64,000 nt of DNA, taken from the NCBI RefSeq assembly GCF_014645135.1, contig NZ_BMLH01000003.1, positions 1 to 64,000 on the forward strand. The letters are read 5' to 3'. Each line of letters opens with the position of its first letter. Positions within the stretch are counted from its first letter, which is position 1. The position numbers were made by a program, and so were the translations under genes. This document shows, piece after piece, positions 40,081 to 50,345 of this stretch. Below the pieces are notes generated by a model. The model had not been told where the DNA came from, made no database searches, and was given only the letters and a program-made list of their open reading frames with translations. The stretch comes from Rheinheimera tangshanensis (GTDB lineage: Bacteria > Pseudomonadota > Gammaproteobacteria > Enterobacterales > Alteromonadaceae).

Positions 40081-42900
40081 ATGATTAAAACGTTTCTGCT
40101 GCTGTTAATTTTAGTTACAGGCTGTATCGCCCAGGCTCAGAGTTCCGGCGTGCCCAGCCCGCTTCCTGCATCAATTAAAATAGGGATCTCCAACGATACG
40201 TATCCTTATATGTTTGTTGACGAAAAAGGCCAAGCCGCAGGTCTGGTGGTGGATTACTGGCAAGAAATCGCCAGACAACACGACATAGAGGTGGAGTTTA
40301 TTGCCGCCGACTGGGCCGAGACTCTGACTATGCTGGATGCAGGGCATATCGACTTACATGGTGGTTTGGGGCGAACGACTGAGCGGGAGCAGCGGTATTT
40401 ATTAGGTCAGAATTATCTGGATATTTTTAGTAATGTTTTTGTACATCGGGACTTAGCCGGGGTATATAATTTAGCGGATTTAAAACCTCATTTGGTGGGG
40501 GTCGTTGAGAGCTCCACTCATATCGACAGCCTGAAGGAGCGGCAATCTGATCTGGTGCTTAAGCGATATGCTTCTGTATCGCAAATGTACGATTCCGCTT
40601 TAAAAGGCGAGATCAAAGCTTTTACCGGTTTGGATCGTTTACCCCCCCGATACGCCCATTATCCTGAGCTAATGTCGTTTTATCCTGTCTATAAAAAGGT
40701 CCCCATACGCAAAATAGAGCTGACTTTCGCAGTCAGACGAGAGCATCCGCAGCTATTACAGGCGTTGATGCAGGCCGCAGATCAGATGGCTGTGAGCTTC
40801 AGAGACCAGTTAGAGCGTAAGTGGCTTAGTGTGGACACAAATCCTGATACATTATTAATCGGCGTTTCCATAGGTAATCAACCTTATATGGACGTTAGCA
40901 GCATAGGTGATGTGCAGGGGATTTTTGTTGATTTATGGCGCTTGTGGTCAGAAAAAACTGGTGTTGCTATTAGTTTTGTGCCCAACCAATCAGAAGATTC
41001 TCTGGCTTATTTGCGTAAAGGTCGTATTGACGTACAAATGGCTCAGATAGAAAATGCAGAAAAATTCACCGGTTTAAAGCCTGCTTATCATCTTTATAAT
41101 ATTTACTCCTCTTTATTTTATAACAGTCAGTTTGACCTTTCCGATCCAGAGCAACTGAACAAGGCGACGATAGGGTTGTTACATACAGCAAATTTCCGTG
41201 CGCAGTTGCAGCAGCAATTACCTACTGTCCAGCTTCAGGTTTTTGATACGGTAGAGCAAATGATTGAAGCCGTATTAAAAAAACAGCTGACAGGCTTTGT
41301 GGCTTCGGATGTGATAGTTAAAAGACGTCTTGCACAAAATAATAGCCTACAGAGTCTTAAGCTTCTTCCCGGCATTCGTTATGAGTCAGCTGTGTATTCT
41401 CTGATCCGTCCTGACGATCAAGCGCTTTATCAAAGTATCCAGCGAGGATTTGCTCAAATTAGCCTGGATGAGATGGTGGAGATTGAAAAACGTTGGTTAG
41501 GTAAGGAAGAGGGCGGATATTTTCAAACTTTTCGTGACAAAGTGCCACTTACTCAGGCCGAACGGCAGTGGCTTAATCAGCATCAGCAGATCCGGGTTGG
41601 GGTCATGAGTAACTGGCGTCCTGTAGAGTTTGTTAATGAAAAAGGTGAACCCGCGGGCATCACGACAGATGTACTGAATTTGCTAAATCAGCGTCTGGAG
41701 TCACAGTTTGTCCCCACACCTTACAGTGATTGGGAGCTGTTGCTGGACGATTTTAAAGCTGGAAAATTGCAAATGGTCGCAAATATTTCCGATGTACCTG
41801 AGCGACGCAGCTTTAGCGCGTTCAGCACCGACTATTGGACTTTACAATGGATTATGGTGGGGAAACATGATGCACAATTTGATGATAAGGTCGCACAAAT
41901 GCGAGCGCAGCGCATTGCTATTATGCGCGAGTATCAGTTCGTGAAACAGCTCAAACAAGATTTCCCACAGCATAAGATCATTGAAGTGGACAATTTAGAT
42001 CAGGGGCTGGACATGGTCGTCTCAGGGCAAGCTGACTTTGTACTTGATACTGTCGTGTCTTCTGGCATTGCACTGCGGGATCCTCGTTATGTCAACTTAA
42101 GGGCTTTTGTACCAACAGATTTACCTGTTTACCCCTCTTATTTTGGTGTGCACAAAGACTTACCTGAACTATTGGTGATTTTGAATAAAGGTATTAAAAC
42201 CATCAATGACGCTGACCGAAAAAGCCTGTTGGACAAGTGGTTAAATCTGGAGATCAAGCAAGGGCTTGATCAACGTCGTGTTTTTATTCTGGTGTTGCAG
42301 ATTGCAGGTTTATCATTGGTCGTTATTACAGGTTTTTTGATTTGGAACTTTTCATTACGTCGCGAGGTAAATTTACGCCGTAAGGTTGAAGAAAAAATGC
42401 GTTTTATGGTGGGCCACGATGATTTAACTCAGCTACCGAACCGCAGTCTGTTAATTGAGCGCCTGCAAACTGCCTTGCATCAGCATGCCCGTCATAATGA
42501 AATGCTGGCCTTGATGTTTATAGATTTAGATGGCTTTAAACAGGTCAATGATCAATACGGTCACGATGTGGGGGACGAAATGCTGGTGAAATTGTCAGCT
42601 ATTTTAAGCCACTGTGTACGAAAAACAGATACCGTTGCCCGTTTTGGTGGGGATGAGTTTGTCATTCTGTTAACTGGGTTGGTGGACAAAGACGATGCAG
42701 CTATTGTGGCAGAAAAGATTTTACTCTACTTGCAGGAACCGCTGAATTTATCTGTTTGTCAGGCGAGTGTAGGTGCCAGTATTGGGATTGCAATTTATCC
42801 GCATGATGGCACAGATGCAACTGGCTTGCTCAAATCCGCTGACAAGTTGATGTATCAGGTGAAGCAGCAAGGCAAAAGCCAATATCGCTTTAGCAGATAG
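40081..42900 (+). CDS. sensor diguanylate cyclase with three periplasmic SBP_bac_3 domains
   Basis: A 939-residue protein. In order: a signal sequence with a possible lipobox (VTGC, Cys15); three solute-binding family 3 domains (about 30-255, 258-480 and 500-725); one membrane helix (about 734-757); and a cytoplasmic GGDEF domain (about 775-935). The active site RFGGDEF is intact near residue 855 and an inhibitory-site motif RKTD lies five residues before it, so it should make cyclic di-GMP and be product-inhibited. Triple periplasmic binding modules suggest amino-acid-like ligands. It stands alone; regulation is unknown. Confidence 0.88.
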   Translation: MIKTFLLLLILVTGCIAQAQSSGVPSPLPASIKIGISNDTYPYMFVDEKGQAAGLVVDYWQEIARQHDIEVEFIAADWAETLTMLDAGHIDLHGGLGRTTEREQRYLLGQNYLDIFSNVFVHRDLAGVYNLADLKPHLVGVVESSTHIDSLKERQSDLVLKRYASVSQMYDSALKGEIKAFTGLDRLPPRYAHYPELMSFYPVYKKVPIRKIELTFAVRREHPQLLQALMQAADQMAVSFRDQLERKWLSVDTNPDTLLIGVSIGNQPYMDVSSIGDVQGIFVDLWRLWSEKTGVAISFVPNQSEDSLAYLRKGRIDVQMAQIENAEKFTGLKPAYHLYNIYSSLFYNSQFDLSDPEQLNKATIGLLHTANFRAQLQQQLPTVQLQVFDTVEQMIEAVLKKQLTGFVASDVIVKRRLAQNNSLQSLKLLPGIRYESAVYSLIRPDDQALYQSIQRGFAQISLDEMVEIEKRWLGKEEGGYFQTFRDKVPLTQAERQWLNQHQQIRVGVMSNWRPVEFVNEKGEPAGITTDVLNLLNQRLESQFVPTPYSDWELLLDDFKAGKLQMVANISDVPERRSFSAFSTDYWTLQWIMVGKHDAQFDDKVAQMRAQRIAIMREYQFVKQLKQDFPQHKIIEVDNLDQGLDMVVSGQADFVLDTVVSSGIALRDPRYVNLRAFVPTDLPVYPSYFGVHKDLPELLVILNKGIKTINDADRKSLLDKWLNLEIKQGLDQRRVFILVLQIAGLSLVVITGFLIWNFSLRREVNLRRKVEEKMRFMVGHDDLTQLPNRSLLIERLQTALHQHARHNEMLALMFIDLDGFKQVNDQYGHDVGDEMLVKLSAILSHCVRKTDTVARFGGDEFVILLTGLVDKDDAAIVAEKILLYLQEPLNLSVCQASVGASIGIAIYPHDGTDATGLLKSADKLMYQVKQQGKSQYRFSR

Positions 42901-42962
42901 CCCTTGAGTAGTGTTCGGAACATTTAAAATTGAAATCCAATGATTAACAGGCTTTAAGGGCA

Positions 42963-42990
42963 GTGACATTAATCGTCTTTTCTATATAAT
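42963..42990 (+). promoter_or_regulatory. probable promoter of aspS
   Basis: GTGACA (42963-42968), a 16-base spacer and a perfect TATAAT (42985-42990), 50 bases before the aspS start codon. Confidence 0.7.
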
Positions 42991-43040
42991 TAGCGCTCAT
43001 TTTCGCAGGCAGATTAAAGTTCGACTGAAAGGATAAGTTA

Positions 43041-44816
43041 ATGCGTAGCCATTATTGCGGTTCATTAAAGGCAGAAAACATTGGTCAACAGGTGTCATTG
43101 TGTGGTTGGGTCAACCGTCGCCGTGACTTAGGTGGTTTGATTTTTATTGACCTGCGCGACCGCGAAGGCCTGGTTCAGGTGTTTTTTGATCCGGATTTAA
43201 CCGACTTATTCACTCAGGCTGCTGATTTACGTAATGAATACTGTGTACAACTGACAGGCACTGTGCGTGCTCGTCCTGACTCTCAGGTCAATAGCGAAAT
43301 GGCTACAGGTGAAGTGGAAGTTTATGCCTCCAGCCTTACCATTTTGAATAAATCAGCGCCTATCCCGCTGGATCCAAACCAGAACAACAGCGAAGAGCAG
43401 CGCTTAAAATACCGTTACATTGATTTACGCCGTCCTCTGATGAGCGACCGCTTAAAATTTCGCGCTAAAGTCACCAGCTTTGTCCGTAACTTTATGGATA
43501 GTCAGGGCTTTTTAGATGTGGAAACTCCTATTCTGACCAAAGCGACTCCTGAAGGCGCGCGCGACTATTTGGTGCCAAGCCGGACGCACAAAGGTCAGTT
43601 TTTCGCATTGCCACAATCACCTCAGTTGTTTAAACAATTGCTGATGATGGCGGGTTTAGATCGTTACTATCAAATCGTTAAATGTTTCCGTGACGAAGAT
43701 TTACGCGCCGATCGCCAGCCGGAATTTACTCAGATTGATATCGAAACCTCGTTCATGACCTCAGAGCAAGTGATGGAAGTGACGGAGCAGATGGTGCATC
43801 AGATGTTCCTTGAGCTGTTGAATGTCGATTTAGGCAAAATGCCACGCATGACGTATAACGAGGCGATGCGTTTATACGGTTCAGACAAACCAGACCTGCG
43901 TAACCCTATGCAGTTTGTTGATGTTGCCGATCTGTTAAAAGACGTCGAATTTAAAGTATTCTCAGGCCCGGCCAATGATAAAAAAGGCCGAGTAGTGGCA
44001 TTAAAAGTGCCGGGTGCTGCAGAAAAAGTGTCGCGTAAAGACATCGACAACTACACAGCTTTTGTTGGCATTTACGGCGCTAAAGGTCTGGCCTGGTTAA
44101 AAGTGAACGATATCAATGCTGGTGCTGAAGGTATTCAGTCTCCTGTAGCCAAGTTTTTAACGCCAGAAATTATCAGCGAAATTTTAAGCCGCACTGAAGC
44201 GACCACTGGTGATTTAATTTTCTTTGGCGCAGACAGCTACAAAGTAGTTTGCGAAGCTATGGGCGCTCTGCGTCTGAAGTTAGGTGAAGATTTAGGCTTA
44301 ACAGTACAGGGCTGGAAACCATTGTGGGTTGTCGATTTCCCTATGTTTGAAGAAAACGATGATGGCAGTTTCTCTGCCGTGCATCATCCGTTCACTTCAC
44401 CTTTGGACACAGCCGAATTCCTGGCGACGGAAATGGACAAGCTGGATCACAGAGCGCTGCTGTCTAATGCCTACGATATGGTACTCAACGGCACCGAGCT
44501 AGGTGGTGGTTCTGTGCGTATTCACACACCAGACGTACAAGCCAAAGTATTCCAGTTGCTGGGCATCAGTGATGAAGAAGCGGCTGAAAAATTTGGTTTC
44601 TTACTGGAAGCCTTACGTTATGGCGCACCTCCGCACGCAGGTTTAGCTTTTGGTTTAGACCGTCTGGTGATGTTAATGACAGGCGCGAGTTCAATTCGTG
44701 ACGTGATGGCTTTCCCAAAAACTGCCACTGCCGCTTGTCCGCTGACAGACGCACCAGGCGAAGCTAATCCGGCACAACTGGCCGAGCTGGGTATTCAAGT
44801 GGTAAAAAAACAATAA
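43041..44816 (+). CDS. aspS: aspartate--tRNA ligase
   Basis: A 591-residue class II synthetase of the bacterial type: an N-terminal OB-fold anticodon domain (about 1-110), the catalytic core with motif 2 [16 protein letters not shown], a GAD insertion (about 290-420) and motif 3 near the C-terminus ([13 protein letters not shown]). An AAGGA sequence precedes the ATG. A terminator follows before yebC. Confidence 0.97.
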   Translation: MRSHYCGSLKAENIGQQVSLCGWVNRRRDLGGLIFIDLRDREGLVQVFFDPDLTDLFTQAADLRNEYCVQLTGTVRARPDSQVNSEMATGEVEVYASSLTILNKSAPIPLDPNQNNSEEQRLKYRYIDLRRPLMSDRLKFRAKVTSFVRNFMDSQGFLDVETPILTKATPEGARDYLVPSRTHKGQFFALPQSPQLFKQLLMMAGLDRYYQIVKCFRDEDLRADRQPEFTQIDIETSFMTSEQVMEVTEQMVHQMFLELLNVDLGKMPRMTYNEAMRLYGSDKPDLRNPMQFVDVADLLKDVEFKVFSGPANDKKGRVVALKVPGAAEKVSRKDIDNYTAFVGIYGAKGLAWLKVNDINAGAEGIQSPVAKFLTPEIISEILSRTEATTGDLIFFGADSYKVVCEAMGALRLKLGEDLGLTVQGWKPLWVVDFPMFEENDDGSFSAVHHPFTSPLDTAEFLATEMDKLDHRALLSNAYDMVLNGTELGGGSVRIHTPDVQAKVFQLLGISDEEAAEKFGFLLEALRYGAPPHAGLAFGLDRLVMLMTGASSIRDVMAFPKTATAACPLTDAPGEANPAQLAELGIQVVKKQ

Positions 44817-44864
44817 CTGATAAAATGCCGCAACTTTTTATTGCGCGCTTTTGAAGACCTATGT

Positions 44865-44893
44865 TGAAGCGGCTAAGGCCGCTTCAGTTTTAT
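44865..44893 (+). terminator. rho-independent terminator of aspS
   Basis: Perfect 9-base arms (44865-44873 and 44878-44886) with loop TAAG, followed by GTTTTAT. It lies 48 bases past the aspS stop codon and just before yebC. Confidence 0.8.
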
Positions 44894-44916
44894 AATTACA
44901 ATGGAGTTTGATGCTG

Positions 44917-45657
44917 ATGGCTGGTCATAGTAAATGGGCTAACATGAAGCACCGCAAAGCTCGTCAGGATGCCAAGCGGGTCAAAATTTTCACTAAATTG
45001 ATTCGTGAGCTGACGGTGTCAGCCCGCATCAGTCCTGACGTCGATGCTAATCCACGTCTACGTACTGCCGTTGCCAAAGCGCTTTTGAATAACATGACCC
45101 GCGATGCGATAGACAGAGCAATTAAACGTGGTGCTGGTGAGCAGGACGGTAGCAATTATGAAGAGCTGGTGTATGAAGGATACGGCCCTTGTGGTGTCGC
45201 TATTGTGGTAGAAACCCTAACCGACAACCATAAACGTACCGTCGCTGATGTACGCAGTGCTTTTACCAAATACGGCAATATGGGTACTGCAGGTTCGGTC
45301 AGCTATCTATTCAGTAAAAAAGGTATCATCTCCTTTGCGCCAGGTTTATCAGAAGATCAGGTGCTGGACATAGCCTTAGAAGCTGGTGCAGAAGATGTGG
45401 TCAGTCATGAGGATGGCAGTCTTGAAGTCATTACCAGTCCGGACAGTTTCAATGACGTACGTGAAGCCTTAGAGACTGCTAAGTTGGTGGCAGATGATGC
45501 TGAAATTACTATGGTGCCTTCGGTGAAAGCTGAAGTAGATGCAGAGCATGTAGTGAAATTTTTTAAACTCATCGATATGCTGGAAGACTTCGACGATGTG
45601 CAAAACGTCTACCACAATGCTGACATTGCGGATGACGTGATGGCGTTAGTGCCTTAA
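44917..45657 (+). CDS. yebC: YebC/PmpR family protein
   Basis: A 246-residue TACO1/YebC-family protein. The family has been described as a transcription regulator and more recently as a factor relieving ribosome stalling at proline-rich sequences. The N-terminus [14 protein letters not shown] is diagnostic. The ATG at 44917 is the family start; an ATG two codons earlier (44911) has a better-spaced GGAG and cannot be excluded. The last base overlaps the ruvC start. Confidence 0.95.
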   Translation: MAGHSKWANMKHRKARQDAKRVKIFTKLIRELTVSARISPDVDANPRLRTAVAKALLNNMTRDAIDRAIKRGAGEQDGSNYEELVYEGYGPCGVAIVVETLTDNHKRTVADVRSAFTKYGNMGTAGSVSYLFSKKGIISFAPGLSEDQVLDIALEAGAEDVVSHEDGSLEVITSPDSFNDVREALETAKLVADDAEITMVPSVKAEVDAEHVVKFFKLIDMLEDFDDVQNVYHNADIADDVMALVP

Positions 45658-46178
45658 TGGCTATTATCCTTGGTATTGACCCCGGCAGCCGTTTAACAGG
45701 TTACGGGGTGGTGCGCCAAACAGGACAGAAATTCGAATACATTGCCAGTGGCTGTATTCGATTGACGCTCAATGATATACCTGATCGCTTAAAACAAATT
45801 TTTGATGGCGTCAGCGAAATCATTCAGCAAACCCAGCCGGATGTCTTTGCGATAGAACAAGTCTTCATGGCGCGTAACCCAGACTCAGCTTTAAAGCTCG
45901 GACAAGCCCGGGGGGCTGCTATAGTAGCAGCAAAAAATGCTGGCCTTGAGGTGTTTGAATACTCAGCCCGTCAGGTGAAACAAGCAGTGGTGGGCACTGG
46001 AGCTGCGGATAAAGCTCAGGTGCAGCATATGATCCGTACCTTATTAAAATTGCCAGGCAATCCGCAAGCGGACGCTGCCGACGCCCTTGCCGTGGCTATG
46101 TGTCACGGGCATACTCACCAAAGTTTATTGCATATGGCGGGGCAGGCCACCAAAACAGTACGTGGTCGATTGCGCTAA
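45657..46178 (+). CDS. ruvC: Holliday junction resolvase RuvC
   Basis: A 173-residue endonuclease that cuts Holliday junctions. The first catalytic Asp (Asp8, ILGIDPGSR) and later acidic residues (AIEQVF and ADAADALA) are in place. It overlaps the yebC stop by one base (TAATG) and is followed by ruvA and ruvB, so yebC-ruvCAB form an operon. Confidence 0.97.
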   Translation: MAIILGIDPGSRLTGYGVVRQTGQKFEYIASGCIRLTLNDIPDRLKQIFDGVSEIIQQTQPDVFAIEQVFMARNPDSALKLGQARGAAIVAAKNAGLEVFEYSARQVKQAVVGTGAADKAQVQHMIRTLLKLPGNPQADAADALAVAMCHGHTHQSLLHMAGQATKTVRGRLR

Positions 46179-46204
46179 TTTATTGAAGACCGGAGCTTTT
46201 AACT

Positions 46205-46828
46205 GTGATTGGATTATTACGTGGTGTTATTTTAGAAAAGCAGGCGCCGGATTTATTGATTGATGTGGCAGGTGTGGGCTACGAAGTGCAGCTACCACTG
46301 ACCAGTTTCTACAAACTGCCTGAAGTGGGCAAAGAAGCTGTCATTTATACCCACTTTGTGGTGCGCGAAGATGCGCAACTGCTCTACGGTTTTCATACCA
46401 GCACGGAGCGAGCGCTCTTTCGTCAACTGATCAAAGCCAATGGTATAGGGCCTAAGTTAGCTCTTACTATCTTGTCTGGCCTTTCAGCCCAGCAGTTTGT
46501 CCGCTGTGTGCAGCATGACGATATCAGCACCCTGGTGAAATTGCCCGGTGTAGGCAAAAAAACCGCCGAACGTTTACTGATTGAAATGCGTGACCGCTTA
46601 AAAGACTGGGGGCTGAATATCAGCACTCCAGTCACCGACCATTTAGTGCTGGCCGGCGATGAAGTCGATTCGTTTGAGCTGGTAGAAAGCGCTGAGCAGG
46701 ATGCGATCAGCGCATTGGTAGCTTTGGGTTATAGTCAACTACAAGCCAGCAAAGCGGTACAAAAAATTAAGCAGGCCGATATGAGCAGCGAGCAGCTGAT
46801 TAAACTCGCGCTGCGCAGTATGATTTAA
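46205..46828 (+). CDS. ruvA: Holliday junction branch migration protein RuvA
   Basis: A 207-residue RuvA, the junction-binding subunit that loads the RuvB motor. It has the N-terminal OB fold, two helix-hairpin-helix motifs (including [13 protein letters not shown]) and the C-terminal RuvB-contact domain. It starts at GTG (46205) with GGAG 8 bases upstream. Confidence 0.97.
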   Translation: MIGLLRGVILEKQAPDLLIDVAGVGYEVQLPLTSFYKLPEVGKEAVIYTHFVVREDAQLLYGFHTSTERALFRQLIKANGIGPKLALTILSGLSAQQFVRCVQHDDISTLVKLPGVGKKTAERLLIEMRDRLKDWGLNISTPVTDHLVLAGDEVDSFELVESAEQDAISALVALGYSQLQASKAVQKIKQADMSSEQLIKLALRSMI

Positions 46829-46840
46829 GCAGGAATTGTC

Positions 46841-47851
46841 ATGATAGAAGCCGATCGTCTGATCGATACCAAAGCCAGTCGCGAAGACGAGCTGATTGAC
46901 CGCGCCATCCGGCCTAAATCCTTGGCTGATTATACCGGGCAGTCCCATGTTAAAGAACAAATGGCGATTTTTATCGAAGCAGCCCGTGGTCGTGGCGAGC
47001 CTTTGGATCATTTATTGATTTTTGGTCCTCCTGGTTTGGGAAAAACTACCCTTGCTATGGTGGTGGCGAATGAAATGGGGGTGAATATTAAAAACACCTC
47101 AGGCCCTGTGCTGGAGAAAGCTGGTGATTTAGCAGCGCTCCTAACCAACCTCGAACCCAACGATGTGCTTTTTATCGATGAAATTCACCGCTTAAGCCCT
47201 GTAGTGGAAGAGATATTGTATCCGGCGATGGAAGACTATCAGCTGGATATTATGATAGGCGAGGGGCCTGCGGCCCGTTCTATTAAACTTGAATTACCGC
47301 CTTTTACCTTAATAGGTGCCACCACCAGAGCTGGGGCTTTAACCTCACCTCTGCGTGACAGGTTTGGCATAGTGCAGCGGCTGGAGTTTTATAAGGTCGA
47401 TGAGCTGGCGCAAATTATTTTACGCTCAGCGCATTATCTGAATTTAGAACTGGAGTTACCTGCAGCCACTGAGATAGCCCGTCGCTCCCGAGGCACTCCT
47501 CGTATTGCCAATCGTCTGCTGCGAAGAGTCAGAGATTATGCTCAGGTCAAATCCAGTGGTCTGGTGCCGGTGGATATTGCCTCAGCGGCTTTGCATATGG
47601 TGGACGTAGACGCCAGTGGTTTTGACTATATGGATCGTAAGCTAATGCTGAGCATTATCGAAAAGTTTGGCGGCGGCCCTGTAGGTCTGGATAACCTGGC
47701 AGCAGCCATAGGCGAAGAAAAAGAAACCATTGAAGATGTGATCGAGCCTTTTTTAATTCAGCAAGGTTTTATCCAGCGCACACCACGAGGCCGTATCGTC
47801 TCTCCAGCCGCCTACAAACACTTTGGTTTTGATTTACCAGAATCGAATTAA
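46841..47851 (+). CDS. ruvB: Holliday junction branch migration ATPase RuvB
   Basis: A 336-residue AAA+ motor. Walker A is GPPGLGKTT, Walker B is FIDEIHRL, and the C-terminal winged helix is present. It starts 12 bases after ruvA and ends the yebC-ruvCAB set. The region after it holds no recognised gene for almost 1 kb. Confidence 0.97.
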   Translation: MIEADRLIDTKASREDELIDRAIRPKSLADYTGQSHVKEQMAIFIEAARGRGEPLDHLLIFGPPGLGKTTLAMVVANEMGVNIKNTSGPVLEKAGDLAALLTNLEPNDVLFIDEIHRLSPVVEEILYPAMEDYQLDIMIGEGPAARSIKLELPPFTLIGATTRAGALTSPLRDRFGIVQRLEFYKVDELAQIILRSAHYLNLELELPAATEIARRSRGTPRIANRLLRRVRDYAQVKSSGLVPVDIASAALHMVDVDASGFDYMDRKLMLSIIEKFGGGPVGLDNLAAAIGEEKETIEDVIEPFLIQQGFIQRTPRGRIVSPAAYKHFGFDLPESN

Positions 47852-48247
47852 GTAAGTATTCCTTCTCATTAGACACACAAAATCGCCGGGAGCGATTTTG
47901 AACAGCTTCAGCTGGCCTGATAAGGCGAGGGCAAGGATAGCCCGAGTAAATTCGTCAGGAACGAATTTCACTCACATCGTCCATGATGTTCGCCATCGGC
48001 AGCTTAAGCTGTGAAAAACAGCTATCCTGCTGTTTTTTGAACATCGGAGTGTAACGACGATGGCCCGAAGGGCGAAGCCGGAATTAGCATTGCCAACAGT
48101 TTGGCAATGCACGGCTGAGCGCCAGTGGCTCTGTCCACTGGCCGGATGGGGTCATGGGTGAAGGCAAAAAAATCGTATGGAGCGATTTTTAACACGGGAG
48201 CGAAGCGACGGTGGCCCGACCGGGCATTTTGCAGGAAAGCAAAATGT
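47852..48247. repeat. hairpin array after ruvB
   Basis: No gene is seen here. The region is a chain of short inverted repeats: 47879-47899 (8-bp stem, loop CGGGA), 47903-47914, 47948-47968 (8 bp, loop CAGGA), 47974-47989, 48015-48036 (8 bp, followed by Ts; a possible ruvB terminator), 48063-48073, 48087-48110 (10 bp), 48121-48142 (8 bp), 48168-48190 (9 bp, loop ATGGA), 48214-48225 and 48225-48246 (8 bp, loop AGGAAA). The array resembles that at 56165-56234. Likely a dispersed intergenic repeat; an RNA role is possible. Confidence 0.7.
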
Positions 48248-48274
48248 AAAAAAAAGCCCGCTAAATTAGCGGGC
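48248..48274 (-). terminator. rho-independent terminator of a minus-strand transcript
   Basis: 8-base arms (48256-48263 and 48267-48274) of GCCCGCTA type, with a run of eight Us on the minus strand (complement of 48248-48255). No recognised minus-strand gene ends here, which points to the candidate small RNA. Confidence 0.85.
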
Positions 48275-48421
48275 GAATGCAACAAGTTGAAGTAAATCTT
48301 CAAAATCCAGGGAACATGTTGAGAAGCAACATAATTATCTTCAATCAGACAATCACATCACCAGTATTCATCACTAAAGTTGGGCCACTAGGACCACTAC
48401 TTTTGCGCTAGCTCAGAACAC
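48248..48421 (-). ncRNA. candidate small RNA or short-peptide transcript
   Basis: About 174 bases lie between a good promoter (48428-48456) and a good terminator (48248-48274) on the minus strand. No frame holds a convincing gene: the most protein-like frame (20 codons, containing SSGPSGPTLVMNTGDVIV) has a stop just upstream and no good start. Two small hairpins precede the terminator, formed by GTTG/CAAC and TTGAAG/CTTCAA. I do not recognise it as 6S, Spot 42 or another known RNA. It is divergent from ybgC-tol. The start and end points are inferred. Confidence 0.5.
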
Positions 48422-48427
48422 GGGGGC

Positions 48428-48456
48428 ATTTTAGGGAGTTAGTGCAATTACTTCAA
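48428..48456 (-). promoter_or_regulatory. promoter of the candidate small RNA
   Basis: On the minus strand: TTGAAG (48456-48451), an exact 17-base spacer and TAAAAT (48433-48428), followed by a C-rich GCCCCC. The predicted transcription start is near 48421. Confidence 0.65.
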
Positions 48457-48773
48457 ACTAGAAAAATTGAGATTTCACATTACCTTTTCTAATCTGAATA
48501 AATATCTGTTTTGTACGAATTTTAATCTTATTTTGGTTTTTGTCTGGCGGTAAGCCTTGAAAATTAAGGGAAGCTGAACATCGTCTGCTTTAATTACAAA
48601 TTACTATTTTTTGAACAAATTTAATGTGACTGAGAAAAATGGTCATTAGTCGCTATTTTTTCCCCTTTTGTCGTGAAGAGGAAACTTTTCAGGAATTTTT
48701 GACCCATAGCCCTAGATAGTCGTCAGAATGTCATAAAATCAAAATATTTTTAACGTCCACAAGGCTCGCCCTG
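48457..48773. other. AT-rich gap with no gene seen
   Basis: This stretch lies between the two divergent promoters. It is AT-rich and without a plausible reading frame on either strand. It may hold regulator sites for the tol operon or for the small RNA, but I see no clear motif. Confidence 0.6.
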
Positions 48774-48802
48774 TTGAGTTCGGCTGTGGGCTCCAATATC
48801 AT
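48774..48802 (+). promoter_or_regulatory. promoter of the ybgC-tol-pal operon
   Basis: TTGAGT (48774-48779), a 17-base spacer and TATCAT (48797-48802), 28 bases before the ybgC start codon. Confidence 0.65.
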
Positions 48803-48829
48803 AGCGGCCAATTTGGATGACAAACGAGT

Positions 48830-49255
48830 ATGATGCTGCAAGGCTTTGAATTTCCAGTCCGGGTATATTACGAAGACACCGACGCCGGTGGCGTAGTATA
48901 TTATGCTAACTATTTGAAATTCTTTGAAAGAGCCAGAACAGAGTGGTTACGAAGTTTAGGTATAGAACAGGATTTATTATTGAGTCAGGATATTGGCTTT
49001 ATGGTGAAAAGTGTTCAGATGGAAAACCACAAGCCAGCAAGGTTTAATCAACTCTTGTCGGTGAAAAGCGAGATTAGGCAGCTGAAAAAGGCCAGCTTGG
49101 TTTTTTGGCAAGAAATCTACAACGCAGATACGGAATTGCTTTGTTCAGCGCAGGTTAGTATTGCTTGCGTAAAACTATCATTAATGAAAGCGAGTGCAAT
49201 ACCTCGCGATGTTTTAGGGGTGTTATCAGGTGACAGGCGGACTATCAGTTCTTGA
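48830..49255 (+). CDS. ybgC: acyl-CoA thioesterase YbgC
   Basis: A 141-residue hot-dog fold thioesterase. The family motif [15 protein letters not shown] with the catalytic Asp is at residues 14-28. It is the usual first gene of the tol-pal operon and is thought to act in phospholipid metabolism. A second ATG follows directly at 48833. The end of the gene overlaps tolQ by 26 bases. Confidence 0.95.
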   Translation: MMLQGFEFPVRVYYEDTDAGGVVYYANYLKFFERARTEWLRSLGIEQDLLLSQDIGFMVKSVQMENHKPARFNQLLSVKSEIRQLKKASLVFWQEIYNADTELLCSAQVSIACVKLSLMKASAIPRDVLGVLSGDRRTISS

Positions 49256-49913
49256 TTTAATTCTTCACGCTAGTGTGGTTGTGCAGCTGGTTATGCTGAT
49301 GTTACTGAGCATGTCTGTGATGTCGTGGGCCATGATCATTCAACGCAATAAAGCACTCGGTGCAGCCGTGGAAGAGACCAAACAGTTTGAAGACAAGTTC
49401 TGGTCTGGGATTGACTTGTCCAAGCTCTACAACGAAGTCAGTGCCAAAGTGACGGTAACAGGTGTTGAGGCGCTGTTTAAAGCGGGTTTTAAAGAGTTTG
49501 CCCGTCTGCACAAGACCAGTCGTCAGGCTGGCGCTGTGATGGAAGGTACTCAGCGAGCTATGCGAGTAGGTTTGTCACGAGAAGTGGAGCGTTTAGAAAC
49601 TCATCTGCCTTTTTTAGCGACAGTTGGTTCTATCAGCCCTTATATAGGTTTGTTTGGCACCGTCTGGGGTATTATGAATTCGTTCATCGCTTTGGGGGCC
49701 GTGCAACAAGCAACCTTAGCTATGGTGGCTCCGGGTATAGCCGAAGCGCTGATTGCGACAGCTATAGGTTTATTTGCAGCTATTCCGGCAGTTATTGCTT
49801 ACAACAAGTTCTCTCATAAAGTGGAGATGCTGGAAAGCGCCTATGCCAACTTTGTTGAAGAGTTTGCCAACATTCTGCACCGTCAGGCGATGGCGAGCGG
49901 AGAAAACAACTAA
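49230..49913 (+). CDS. tolQ: Tol-Pal system protein TolQ
   Basis: A 227-residue inner-membrane protein, the proton-channel partner of TolR that powers TolA. It has three membrane helices and the conserved [13 protein letters not shown] segment of ExbB/TolQ/MotA proteins. The GTG at 49230 gives the family N-terminus and has AGGGG 8 bases upstream; it overlaps ybgC by 26 bases. Its stop overlaps tolR by one base. Confidence 0.95.
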   Translation: MTGGLSVLDLILHASVVVQLVMLMLLSMSVMSWAMIIQRNKALGAAVEETKQFEDKFWSGIDLSKLYNEVSAKVTVTGVEALFKAGFKEFARLHKTSRQAGAVMEGTQRAMRVGLSREVERLETHLPFLATVGSISPYIGLFGTVWGIMNSFIALGAVQQATLAMVAPGIAEALIATAIGLFAAIPAVIAYNKFSHKVEMLESAYANFVEEFANILHRQAMASGENN

Positions 49914-50344
49914 TGTACGTTCGTAAAAAACGCCGTATGGTGGCAGAGATCAACGTCGTTCCTTATATAGACGTGATGCTGGTATTGTTGATTATCTTTA
50001 TGGTGACCACGCCGATCATCACACAAGGCGTCAAAGTCGAATTACCCAAATCAGATGCCGAGCCTATAGAGCAGATGAAAGATGGTAAAACGCCGCTAGT
50101 GGCGACAGTAGACGAAGGCGGTCTGTATTATTTTGAGAAAGATGGCGTTAATAAAGGCCCTTTTAATGCTCAGGAAATGCAGATTGAGGTGGCTGGTACT
50201 CTGCAGTTAGAACCTGGCACGCAAGTTATTATCAAGGGTGATGGTCGTGTGAATTACGCTGCTATTATCCAGTTATTAAATCTGCTGAAAGATGCTGGAG
50301 CCCCTTCTGTTGGCTTAATGACTGACGATGTGGAGCAAAACTGA
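49913..50344 (+). CDS. tolR: Tol-Pal system protein TolR
   Basis: A 143-residue ExbD/TolR protein: one membrane helix (about 17-37) with the essential Asp in YIDVMLVLLIIFM, and a periplasmic domain that binds peptidoglycan. The start overlaps tolQ by one base (TAATG); tolA starts two bases after its stop codon. Confidence 0.96.
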   Translation: MYVRKKRRMVAEINVVPYIDVMLVLLIIFMVTTPIITQGVKVELPKSDAEPIEQMKDGKTPLVATVDEGGLYYFEKDGVNKGPFNAQEMQIEVAGTLQLEPGTQVIIKGDGRVNYAAIIQLLNLLKDAGAPSVGLMTDDVEQN

Positions 50345-50345
50345 G

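Noticed and set aside
48022-48303. Minus-strand frame of 93 codons across the hairpin array
   Set aside because: It spans the hairpins and the terminator at 48248-48274, lacks a ribosome site and has no family resemblance.
48350-48420. A short peptide (SSGPSGPTLVMNTGDVIV) in the candidate small RNA
   Set aside because: The frame has an in-frame TAG 20 codons before its end and no usable start codon before the main part. I keep it only as an alternative reading of the RNA candidate.
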